Source of the DNA: Achatina immaculata
Lineage: Eukaryota > Mollusca > Gastropoda > Stylommatophora > Achatinidae
Direction of reading: 5' to 3'
Assembly (NCBI GenBank): GCA_009760885.1
Contig: CM019708.1
Location: forward strand, 1,550,001-1,614,000
DNA length: 64,000 nucleotides
Positions 42,883 to 53,669 of the stretch are shown here, in pieces (position 1 is the first letter of the stretch; every line of letters begins with the position of its first letter). The notes beneath the pieces were generated by a model that did no database searches, was not told where the DNA came from, and saw nothing but the letters and a program-made list of their open reading frames with translations. Position numbers and translations under genes: made by a program.

Positions 42883-44636
42883 ACATTGTAAGGACATAAA
42901 ATACAATACCCCGGTTTATAATAGCCATGTTGGAAATATTAGATCTAAACTTCAGATGTATGAATTATTTATCTACAATTAATTTTTTACAGAGGTTGTG
43001 GGCAATGTTTCTTCTGAGTTACGAACAAGTGCATGTGCACGAAAGAAATAAGACATGAAAGAGGTCAGCCGTGCACAGAAGTTAAATATAAGAAAATAAT
43101 GAAGTTAATTATACTTATTAAAGTAAATTTGGTTAACTTTTTAATAAGTTTAAAGTATTATTGAAACTAAAAATACACGTTTTGTCAGTGTAACTGTGTA
43201 AGCTTTGACTATAAATTTTAATATTCTTTGAAAATGACTGGTGCATGCTTTGTCATATTCTTTCTATCATTTTTTCTAACTGATGATCAAGAAATGATAA
43301 ATATTTTTCTAGACCACTACTTTTTAATCAGATTGACACTTCATATAATGAAGACACACTTAAATAAAAAAAAAAATCATCAAATTATTAGTGACATTGA
43401 GACGAAAATTAAAACCATTTAGAAACTATTCCAGGTGCGTACGCACTTCAGATATAAGTACGCACATACTTTTGCGTGAGACATCAGAATTTACATCGCG
43501 AAAATTGTTTACATGCACAGACCACTATAAATTAGATTGAACATTGGCCATGGATGGTTTTAAATGAAGTGTTTTTTTTTGCATTTTAAATTAATTTATT
43601 GTGCTCCTGAGAAGAAGCAGTTAGCAGTAGAGAAACTACGAGAGACTAATGTAACAGTGGTTGATGTCCTTCCACTAACATTTGTATGTAAAATCTATAC
43701 ATTTTAAGCATCCAGTCACATTCCAGTGTAAGATAATGAGATCTTTAGTATCACTTTTATTGTCTTTGTCCATGCACATTAACCAGCTTAAACCAGTAAT
43801 GTTCTGTCATTTTAACATCTGTTTTTGTGATTTAAATATTGTTTCAGTTTTGACAGAGTGAATAAAAATTCTCAGCTAATACCTCATTCATATGACAGCA
43901 AGAAGGAGAAAAAAAAAACAAATGACCGATTAAATTGTTCGGTCATGTGACAGTGACAAATAGCTAAAATTAAAAGCAAACTGTGCAGTAAAATTACAAA
44001 TAATTATTAACAAATTATTGAGTTACATGACAAGTAACTAACAACAAACTAACGAGTAAGGTGACAGCAATAGACAAACTGTTCAGTCAACAAAAGTGAC
44101 GTGTATATCTGCATGTCAATGACTTCAGGATGTACAGAGTAAATAAATTAAAAGGATAAATCCTAGTATGAACTAATATCTGAGATATTGTTATCTCTAA
44201 ATCCTAGTATAACCTAATATCTGAGATATTGTTATCTCTAAATCTTAGTATGAACTAATATCTGAAATATTGTTACCTGTCATGTGCACTTTGTAGCATT
44301 TCTATAGCTATTACAGTATATTGTACAGTAGCATTGTATTGCTGCATCTGCCAATGAAAAATTTGTTTTTGGTCTTATTTTAGCATAAAATTAAATATTT
44401 ATTTAGTCAACATATGTCAAACGAAGTTAGCAATGTATATGGTGTGTTATGCATGATATTAAGAGTATACTGCATTTCATTGTGACAATCATATCTGAAT
44501 TGATGTAGTGTTCTCTTGTGATTACTATGACTTCAGTGAAGGAGAGATGAAATAAGAAATGAACACTTTGGGTTGTAGCAAAATGGAGGTGTGATTGTGG
44601 TTATAGCTGAATCATTGAAACAAGTTTTATTTTTTT
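42883..44636. other. DCDC1-like 3' flank
   Basis: Holds the probable 3' UTR (possible AATAAA at 43363-43368) and AT-rich DNA. A 41-bp unit (AAATCCTAGTATGAACTAAT and on) is repeated three times at 44158-44280. No gene seen. Confidence 0.6.
44158..44280. repeat. 41-bp tandem repeat, three copies
   Basis: AATCCTAGTATGAACTAATA followed by TCTGAGATATTGTTATCTC, three diverged copies in a row. Confidence 0.9.
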
Positions 44637-45395
44637 TTAACTGAAGGGTTTATTTCTAGTGCTGTTGTTCTCCAATTGACCTATATTTTTAACTGAAGGA
44701 TTTATTTCTAGTGATGTCCTCCAATTGACCTTTATTTTTAAGTGAAGGTTTTATTTCTAGTGTTATTCTCCAGTAGACCTATAATTATAACTTGATGGTT
44801 TATTTCTAATGCAGTTGTCCTCCAGTTGACCTGTATTTTTTACTGAAGGTTTTATGTCTAGTACTGTTGTTGTCCATTTGACCTATATTTTTAACTTAGG
44901 GGTTTATTTCTAGTGCTGTTCTTCAGTTGACCTATATTTTTAACTGATTAATTTATTTCTAGTGCTGTTGTCCACAAGTTGACCTATATTTTTAACTGAA
45001 TAGTTTCTAGTGTTGTTGTCCACAAATTGACCTATATTTTAACTGATGAATTTATTTCTGGTGCTGTTGTCCACAAGTTGACCTATTTTTTTAACTGATG
45101 GGTTTATTTCTAGTGCTGTTGTTTACAAGTTGACATTTTTTTACTGAATGGTTTCTAGTGCTGTTGTCCACAAGTTGACCTATATTTTTAACTGATTAAT
45201 TTATTTCTAGTGCTGTTGTCCACAAGTTGACCTATATTTTTAACTGATTAATTTATTTCTAGTGCTGTTGTCCACAAATTGACCTATATTTTTAACTGAT
45301 TAATTTATTTCTAGTGCTGTTGTCCACAAGTTGACCTATTTTTTTGTTAACTGATGGGTTTATTTCTAGTGCTGTTGTCTTCCAGTGGACCTAGC
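44637..45395. repeat. 52-bp minisatellite, about 14 copies
   Basis: A unit of about 52 bp reading TTTAACTGATTAATTTATTT, CTAGTGCTGTTGTCCACAAG, TTGACCTATA. Copies vary from about 47 to 56 bp. The array lies between the two convergent genes, 1.75 kb past the DCDC1-like stop. Confidence 0.93.
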
Positions 45396-46450
45396 TGCAG
45401 TAGTGAGTACGCAGCACATTATGTTGAGAAAAATGCCACTTAAAACAGACAGTACCAGCCTGCATACTGAGGCACGTCAGATAAAGCAAAAAGTTAGATG
45501 GATGATATCTTTGAAGTGATTGTTTTAGTTCTTAAGGTGCATTTTTACATATTTTACATTGACATATTCTATGCAGTGATTACTGAGACACTGATGTGAC
45601 TTTTATTTTTAAGACAGAAAAGATATTTCTTATCATCTGTGCATTATAAATGATTAAAGTTATTGAAAAAGTTCTTAGGTGAGTACCTTACCATAAAGCA
45701 GTGTTCTACAAGGTAATACCCATTTAGCATTTGTGGTGGATCACAAACATGCAACATCCCTGTTACCCGAACTCCTGCCATGCATGGCCCTGCTTCCAGA
45801 TGTCAGCAAGAGTTGAGACAGATGTAGTAGGTTACTTAAGATTCTATGAAATAAATAACTAGACATCCGTAGCAGAAAGGAAGAAACTGATGACTGTGAA
45901 CTTTCCAGCAGTTGTTAATTATATTTTTGTCCACACAAACCCAAGAACTGAAAACCAGTCTTTAACTTTTGACTCAGAAGAGTTGGTTTATGAAGCAGTT
46001 TGTATTAATTTTCATTTTTTTAAAAAAAATATTTGTGCACAGCAATTTTTTATTTTGGTTTTCAAATGATGAAATTTGATGATGAATGGAGAAAATTAAA
46101 ATATTTAAGAATTATTTCAGTCATAAAATAAGACATAACAGAATATTGAAAATCATGTATGTTCAAAAAGTTTAATAAAAAAAAAGACCAAGAGGATCTT
46201 AATATAATGAGTGGACAACAAAAAGAGATGGGCTGGATTAAGTCTGGTTGGGTGCCTTATTAAAACAAGGGGCAGAGCAAGTTGGAGGGGTACTACAAAG
46301 AGCATTCTGATGGGAGATGGCACAGGATAATGACGAGAGCAGTTCTGATTCACTGACATTTATATTCCATTTCATTTTATTATCCTTTTTTTGTGTGTGA
46401 TTTTGCTCTTTAGATGTACGAGTATTAATATTATAATGTTAGATGTACAA
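45396..46450. other. Intergenic stretch
   Basis: AT-rich, nothing recognised. Confidence 0.6.
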
Positions 46451-46950
46451 TCAATCAAGTGCCCTGCTGAGTGGCATAGGTGATCATTTCTCTCTACAAT
46501 TCCATCTTTAGACTTGATTATGAGATCTGCCGGTGACTTTCTTCCTAGCCACACTGACAGCCCATCCAGTAACTTCTCAATCTGTCTTACTGTGTCTCTT
46601 CTTCCTTCAGTTTTTCCAGTTGCCACAGTGTGTTCCAATTTTCCTCTTCTCAGGAAATGTCCTACAAATTTCGGTTGTCTGCCTCTGATCTTTGCTGTAA
46701 TTTGCCTTTTAACTCCAGCCTATCTTAAGACTTCTTCGTTGGTTTTCTTAGCTGTCCGTGGTACCTTCAACATCCTTCTTATGAACCACATTTCCATAGC
46801 CTCCATTTCTCGCTGTACTCTCTTATTTATGGACCATGCTTCACATCCATAAAACAAAATTGGCTCGATGTAACATTTAAGTACTCGGAATCTTATTTCC
46901 ATTGATATGGATCTGATGCACAGGATGTTTCTCATTTTCTGGAATAATAC
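46450..46950 (-). mobile_element. LINE family C 3' fragment
   Basis: The minus strand encodes [60 protein letters not shown], matching the end of the family C copy at 25590-25995. 5'-truncated; frame broken near 46640-46720. Confidence 0.85.
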
Positions 46951-48090
46951 ACTTATATTATACTTTATCCTAGCAACAGGAAAGAGCAAAACAATAGTAA
47001 AATAATAAAAATAAAGGACTAATAAAAAGCAAAGAATAATAAAATAGAGCTCTAACAAGAGCAAAATATTAATAATAATAATAAACAGCTCTAATGCAGA
47101 TATGGGCTGAACAGTATCAACACAGAGACAAGAAAGTAGTTTGTCCATAAGTACTACAAATCTAGATTCAGAGTTAAACCAGATATCCTTCACAGCCAAC
47201 TTTTAAATGTGATGATGAGATGACGTTGAAACAATTTTTTTTTTAAATGCACTATTTGTTTAGGAATTATTTCGATCAATATTAAAGAATATAATTCTCA
47301 CCGTCTAAAACTTGACAGTGTAATTGTATACAGAATATGATTACTGATTTCTATATCAACAGTTTTAATGTTTGTCGTTTAAAAATTAAAACTACATTTA
47401 ACTGAAGTGAGTTGTCATAAATTTTTTTTTCATAACTTATGTGTTACAGACATAGTTTTTTGGGGGTTTTTTTTGTGTAGTTTATGCAGAGATGCATTCA
47501 AGTCATCTACAGCGAGTCTCAACTTGCTACCTTCAAGTCTCAATCAAGCCTCAAGTCTTCACAAAAAGCCTCTTGTCAAGTTTCAAGTTGTCTGAAGTCT
47601 ATAAATCAAACTGATGACATAACCACATATTGTGGTGCTATCACAATATTCAGTATTTGCTAACACACCTCTTGTAAGAATTATGTAGCTAACACTGACC
47701 AGTTAACAATACATTTTCTTCATTTCAAAAGAAATATTGCTTTCTGCGACAAAAGGCCAATTCACTGACAACAGGCTACTAATGGTTCTCCATACATAAA
47801 CATGCAATGATTTATAAAACTAGAAATACTTAGTTACAGCTCTGAGCTGTGACAGCAAACGTCTGTAAACTGTAAGTATACATGGTTAACAACATAAATA
47901 ACTAACACTGTTAGCAAATAAAGCAGACAAGGAAAATTTAAAGTTTGAGCTAGTATTGGAAAGCTGAAGAAGAAGAAAGTAATAAAAATATGGGAACAGT
48001 GACAACAAAATGAATCTAAGGGGTTAAGCTCCTGACTGAAAGACATGTGGTTAAAAAAAAAAGGATAATGGGGTTCTTAAACTAATCAGC
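46951..48090. other. Intergenic stretch
   Basis: AT-rich, no gene or named repeat; a small AATAATAATA tract lies at 47080. Confidence 0.6.
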
Positions 48091-48094
48091 CTAT

Positions 48095-48310
48095 ACCACC
48101 GTGACTTGGACACAAAAGGAAAAAGAAAGAGGGGCAGGCAACTGGGGACAAGGATATGCACAAAGCAGGAAGAACTAAAGGAGGTAGAAAAGACATGGTT
48201 TGAGGTATCATGACTTGCTCAAAACAGGACTGGCTGGAGAACCTTTGTAGGTGCCTTATGTTCCATTGGGAGTACAGAGGACTGTGTATGATGATGAAAC
48301 TAATCAGCAC
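48095..48310 (+). mobile_element. Probable LINE 3' fragment
   Basis: The plus strand contains GGACACAAAAGGAAAAAGAAAG, then TGGCTGGAGAACCTTTGTAG and GTGCCTTATGTTCCATTGG, resembling the GHKRKRGRQ and W-x-x-x-V-x-A-L-C-S tail motifs of RTE-like LINEs, with a GATGATGA-like end. Confidence 0.5.
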
Positions 48311-48717
48311 ACACATGGCAAACAACAGAAGTCAAAGACTCACATCTTACTATATACAGCTAATTCCAGTATGGAAAAAACACTGATTACTGTCAGCCAG
48401 TGAAAATTACTCGTTTAACCATTTGAAACAATAACACTCATTACATGAACATGGGTGCTCCTCTAATATTTTGAAAGTTCTATTGCACAAATCCAGTTAC
48501 CTATCTAAACCTCCAATTATACTTCTCTGTACGAGACAAATGTGATAAACAGAGCATGACGGTGACATGTTAACAGCTAATATTATAAATCTTTCACTTT
48601 TATGGTGCCTGCCTGATTGTTCCACATTACCTGCTGTATACACCATTCTTGGTCTAGGTATCATTACAAGTTGCAAGTATTACATACTGTCTAATCATTC
48701 ACCAGGTTAGAAACTAT

Positions 48718-48740
48718 AACCCTAATCCCTAACCCTAAAA
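48718..48740. repeat. Short telomere-like CCCTAA repeat
   Basis: AACCCTAATCCCTAACCCTA: three CCCTAA-like units, probably incidental. Confidence 0.5.
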
Positions 48741-49463
48741 CTGACATTAAATTTTAATTAGATACTCGTATAACCAACGGCACACATGGAAATGAAATCA
48801 CTGAAGCATGAGTTGCTCTACTGATATAATGTCACATCGCAAGTTGAATCTGAATTACTGTTCTACATCCTCAAGTGGATCCACACTGATTTTTAAAGCA
48901 ACTCAAGCCAAACTTCAGTCCATGTCAGTCAACTCAAGTCTACATCTCTGAATTTATATGTTACAAAAACATGACTTTTGTAATGTGTTTAAATGTACTT
49001 CTTTAAAAAAAAACTAAACAGCAATTTTTAGAAAAAAATGTTTGCATAAGGAATTTATTCAAATACAGCATATGATGCACTTCATGCCAGACAAACACTA
49101 AAGGTGCTAAATTTTGTTTTCTGTGCGTATAAAATAGGAAGGACTTCCTTCCTGCCTGCTCTGAGTTTGCATGAGTTAAACTGAGAGTGAGGAAGCTGGA
49201 ATACACCAACATTAATTATCTTTCTTCCAAATATGGTAGGCTAGTGTGTTCTAAATTTCCCCCTTTTTTTTTTAAAAAAAATTTAGTTTCGTCAGTTCTA
49301 AGTTTAGCTAACCTATATGTTATCATCTACAATGATTAACCAACAAAATAAGAACATTAACATGTTGATATGTGCATCATGCAAAACTAAATGGTAATCA
49401 CTCAAAACTTCATTTTGGTGTGTTCACCAATCTGCCATGGAATGCCTTAAATTATGTTGCAGT
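48741..49463. other. Intergenic stretch
   Basis: Nothing recognised between the telomere-like motif and the family A LINE. Confidence 0.55.
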
Positions 49464-49475
49464 ATATTTGTGATT

Positions 49476-50248
49476 AGATATGCTGATGACATAGTATTAC
49501 TGTCCACAACACAAAAAGGAATGGAAAAACTAATTATATAAGTCTGTAAGAACAGCAAAGAGCAAAACCTCTATCTTAATGCGAAGAAAACTAAATTGAT
49601 GACAAATGACAAAACAAACAAGGCAGCTGATATATGTATCAATGAGAAAAAACTGGAAGAAGTGGATACCTTTGAATATCTTGGATCACTACTAATTAAT
49701 AATGGAGATACAATGAGGGAAATTAAAAGGATGACATCTATCACTCTTCAGAAAGTAAAAATCTGTGGAGAGGAACAGACAGAACCACAAAAATAAGATT
49801 TTTAAGGGCATGCACCTTTTCCATCACAACATATGCCTGTGAGACCTGGACACTTAATAAAACAGCTGAGAAACACATAAATGTCTTTGAATGTAAATGC
49901 TACAGAAGAGTTCTTTGGACATCATGGACACAAAAAAGAACAAATATATCCATACTATAAAAACTTAACACTGAAGAAGGCTGGCTAGTAAAGAGAATTA
50001 AAGAGAGAAAACTTAAATATTTTGGACACATTAAACATGATAATCTAGAGAAGACCGTTTTCAAAGGGTACATAATGGGAAAAAGAAAGAGAGGAAGAGC
50101 AAGGCAAAGATGGCTGCAAGATATCGTTCATGATCTACAAATGGATGCATCAGTAGCGGGCCATCTTGCTTACAAGCGAGAGGCCTACAGGAGTGCTTGT
50201 TAGGGAGGCAAAGTTCCGCAAGGGACATGCAAATTACTGAATGAATGA
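49476..50248 (+). mobile_element. RTE-like LINE family A, 5'-truncated, 12-bp target duplication
   Basis: ATATTTGTGATT at 49464-49475 and ATATTTGTAATT at 50249-50260 (one mismatch). The insert starts at the RT catalytic box (RYADDIVLLST) and runs to the family tail TGAATGAATGA. Several frameshifts. Confidence 0.9.
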
Positions 50249-50260
50249 ATATTTGTAATT

Positions 50261-51080
50261 CTCACTAATCACGAAGGAAAAATATAAGTAGAAGGAACAG
50301 CTGTTGAAGAAGTAAATCAATTTGCATACCTCGGCAGCTATATAGACCACAGTGGTGACACCAGAAAGGAAGTTAGAATTGCAAAAGCAGCACTGACCAT
50401 CAAGAATCTTGGAACATATGGCATTCAAAAGTTAAAAGCACAAAAACCAAGTTAAGATTATTCAATTCAAATGTACTATCCACCCTCATTTATGCATGTG
50501 AAAGCTGGAAAACAACTAAAGAAATATACAAGAAATGAGACTCTTTTGAAAACAAATGCCTAAAGAAAATACTTGGTATAAAGTGGAATGAATTCAAGAA
50601 CAACACAGAGATAAGACAAATGGGCAAAGAACAACCTGTCTCATGGATGATCAGAAAAAAAAGATGAACATATGTCGGTCATCATACAATAATAAGTATA
50701 CAACTATACACGAGGCACTGCGGTAAAGCTGTGATACCAAAATGTATAAACTAGGAAAAAAAGCAGGAACAGCTTTATTACTTAACATTTAATGTTAAGT
50801 AATAAACTTGTTCCTAGTTTATACAATATGTCAGTTATATGATGAGAAGAAAACAATCAGAGAATCCCAAAACAAGCTATCAAATGGAACATAACAGGCT
50901 GAAGAAAAAGAGGTCGACCATGTGAAACTCTAAGGAGGACATTGTTAAGAGAGACCAGTTTAGTGGGCATAACATCACTAGATGAGGTTGAAAAGTTTGA
51001 CATAAACAGGACAACTTGGCAAACTAACATGCGAGCCCTATGTGACATTTAACACCATGGGAAGGATGTAAGATATAAGT
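50261..51080 (+). mobile_element. LINE family B, 3' part, interrupted
   Basis: Matches 26455-27080 (GTAGAAGGAACAGCTGTTGA, TACCTCGGCAGCTATATAGA, CATGCGAGCCCTATGTGACA, AAGATATAAGTATA tail). Split at 50683-50825 by a Penelope-derived scrap. It begins directly after the right target duplication of the family A copy, so the family A insertion may have hit family B. Confidence 0.82.
50683..50825. mobile_element. Penelope-derived fold-back scrap inside LINE B
   Basis: Flanked by ATATGTCGGTCAT (50670-50682) and ATATGTCAGTTAT (50826-50838). Contains the Penelope tail end (inverted GGTATCACAGCTTTA) and two inverted arms, 50744-50789 and 50790-50824 (GTATAAACTAGGAA and TTCCTAGTTTATAC), meeting at ACATTTAATGT. 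Confidence 0.8.
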
Positions 51081-51084
51081 ATAT

Positions 51085-51340
51085 GTGATATCCAGCCCTC
51101 AATGCTGTTCTGGTAGCATAGGTCATATTGGTCATTATCTTGGAAACTTTTTGGTATCCAACCCTCAGTGCTTTTCTGGTAGCATAGGTCATACTGGTTA
51201 TATCTTGAAAACTTGTTGGTACCCAACCCTTAGTGCTGCTCTGGTAGCATGGGTCATATTAGTCATATCTTGAAAACCTTTTGGTACCCAACTCTCAGTG
51301 CTGTTCTGGTAGCATGGGTCATATCTTGAAAACTTTTTGG
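51085..51340. repeat. About 64-bp minisatellite, four copies
   Basis: Unit: CTGTTCTGGTAGCATAGGTC, ATATTGGTCATATCTTGAAA, ACTTTTTGGTACCCAACCCT. It starts within a few bases of the end of LINE B. Confidence 0.9.
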
Positions 51341-52578
51341 CTTACTGAACTGAATACCATTCTCAATGTTACTTGAGAGACTACAGCCTTTTGTCAATAC
51401 ACTAAATCGCATTATTCCCTCTCTGTTAGGGCAATGATCACCAGAATGTGATCACTAAGGACAACTTATATCTTGTTTTTTTGCCAAGTGTTATTTTTCT
51501 GTTTCAGTTACTGATGTCTGGTCTAATAATGTATTTTATTGTTTATTTCTACACTTATAGTGCTGTACCCTAATATCTGGTAGTCATTTAGTCAGAAAAT
51601 AATGAAAAACAATTTTTAAATGAACTTTTCATATGATAAGCAATTTTAATGTCCTTTTGTGACCATTTCAGTCAGGTTTTCTTCCTCTTTGCAGAAGTAT
51701 TGCAACAACTAGTGTCTTATCCTTCCTTCAACTCCATGAATATCATGTTGTTTTGTGGTTGATAACTTGTGTTATCAGATATTTTATTTCTGTCAATGGA
51801 GTTTTACAAGGTACTGTAAATAGCATCTCAAAATAATTCAGTGGCTGTCATATGATCAGCTCCATTATCTGCTCAAATCCTTCAAGATTTTCTAAAGTGT
51901 ATAAAGTGTAGGGAATTTTTAAAAAATGGTGTACTCTCTCAGTGATCTTGCATCATTATAAAGCTGGAGAGTAAAGAGAAGATTATATTTATTAACAATC
52001 TTACGAGTCCACTCACAAATCAAAACTTCATTCATTCAGTCATTAACTGTATTTATTACAAATATATTCACAAAATCACTTAAGTTAGTTATTACTTCCT
52101 TATCACTTTATAAATAAACCACAAAAGCCATCATCTATTTCTTTAACATTAATTAATTCACAAAGAAATATAAACAAAAATGGAAGACAACTGTACTCCA
52201 TTCTTTTTTTTTTTCTCTTGAAGACTTACAGGATGCAATCTGAGTATTTTCTTTACAGAGTACTATACATATATGAAAAATGAAAGATAAAAGCAACTAA
52301 AATACATGAAACACATCAGATCTGAAAGCACTTCACAACTTAACTAATTCTACAATTCTTCACAAACTGTCACACACAGGTGCTATAAAGATATGAAGTA
52401 AAATAGCATTCTCTAATGTGCCATATAATAAATCATAATCATATGCATTGTTATAAGTAATGCAAAAACTTCCAAGCTGAATCACATTTTACTAAATGCA
52501 CAAACAAGAACTTACATACAGTGTATTTTAAGACTGTGAGAGACCACTGTAACATTTACCTTTTAATGCCTTACAGAA
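51341..52578. other. Intergenic stretch, probable RASSF 3' flank
   Basis: AT-rich. Possible minus-strand polyadenylation signals (TTTATT on the plus strand) at 51988-51993 and 52052-52057. No gene seen. Confidence 0.45.
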
Positions 52579-52590
52579 CTGTTACACCCA

Positions 52591-52714
52591 TTCATTCATT
52601 CATTATCATGTCCCCTGTGGAACCTTGCCTCCCTAACAGCACTCCTGTAGGCCCCTCGGTTGTGAGCAAGATGGCCTGCTGCTGATGCATCCATTTGCAG
52701 ATCATCAACGATGT
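52591..52714 (-). mobile_element. RTE-like LINE family A, 124-bp 3' scrap with 12-bp target duplication
   Basis: CTGTTACACCCA lies at 52579-52590 and 52715-52726, exactly flanking an ATTC tail plus the last ~110 bp of family A. Probably inside the 3' UTR or 3' flank of the RASSF gene. Confidence 0.92.
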
Positions 52715-53514
52715 CTGTTACACCCACATGCTGAATTTAACCTAATTACCACTTACAAATTTCTGTACAGAATTTTCATACAAAGCACAACTGTGCCAGA
52801 TTTGTGAACGAGCACAGAAAGCAATGATATCTGTGCTTGCTTGTTCCATCAAAGTTAAGAGAAGTGTGAATCAAAAAAAGAAATCCACATTATTTCCTTC
52901 ACTACAAGCTTTATGACCAAGAATCCATTCTGTGGATTCAATTAAAGCCAGAACTGAGATAAGAATTAAGAATGTAATAGGTTCTACAGCACCTGTTTAA
53001 AATCCTAAATATCCCAGGAGGACAAGATGCAGTTCTTTGTAGCTCACAAACATGAAGTACAGCAAATAAACATAACAAACAGATACAATGTTTAGAGAAT
53101 GGAATCTTAATAACTTCTAGTCCCATTAGAGAAAAAAATATATGGAGTCTTGAAAGTCAACCAACAGAAAAACCCATAGTTTATAAAAAGAATCACTGAT
53201 CACCTCTACCGTGTAAGCTAACGGATTGTGCATGACTGATGCATTATGTAGGGAGAATGTCATAAGAGTTGTCAGATCATGCTCACATATTTATCAGAGA
53301 TGGAAAGGCAAAGACCAAGGAGAAGACCCAGGGAATGATGGAAAGACACACAGAAGAAAAGTTATGTTTAAGGTAAATAACTTTGCAGAGAAAAGCCAGA
53401 AGCAGTATTGTATCTGCAGCACTGAACCTTGAGGGCTTGGACAGCTGATGATGGATAGAGACAGAGAGAGGGAGGGAGGCAGATACTCCAAAGCATTTCA
53501 CTCAGGCAGCAGTA

Positions 53515-53669
53515 TCAGACCCATACTCCGGTGGAACTTTTTGCAGCCACTGCTGAACTGTACAAGTACTGGACTGGTGTGGTGTTGTGCAGGATGTCAC
53601 CGCCATCTTCTCTAGAAAATGTTGTAGATGAATTTGCTGAAAGTTGGCCTTCTAGGATCTTCAGAATAG
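53515..53669 (-). CDS. RASSF8: RASSF terminal exon 6
   Basis: Acceptor TTATCATTCCAG. Reads [40 protein letters not shown], ending STGVWV and TGA at 53515-53517. Phase 1 in. The last three residues (V-W-V) fit a class II PDZ-ligand pattern, which is only a suggestion. Confidence 0.82.

Noticed and set aside
48718..48740. Chromosome-end or fusion signal from CCCTAA units
   Set aside because: Only about three imperfect units; too short to mean more than chance.
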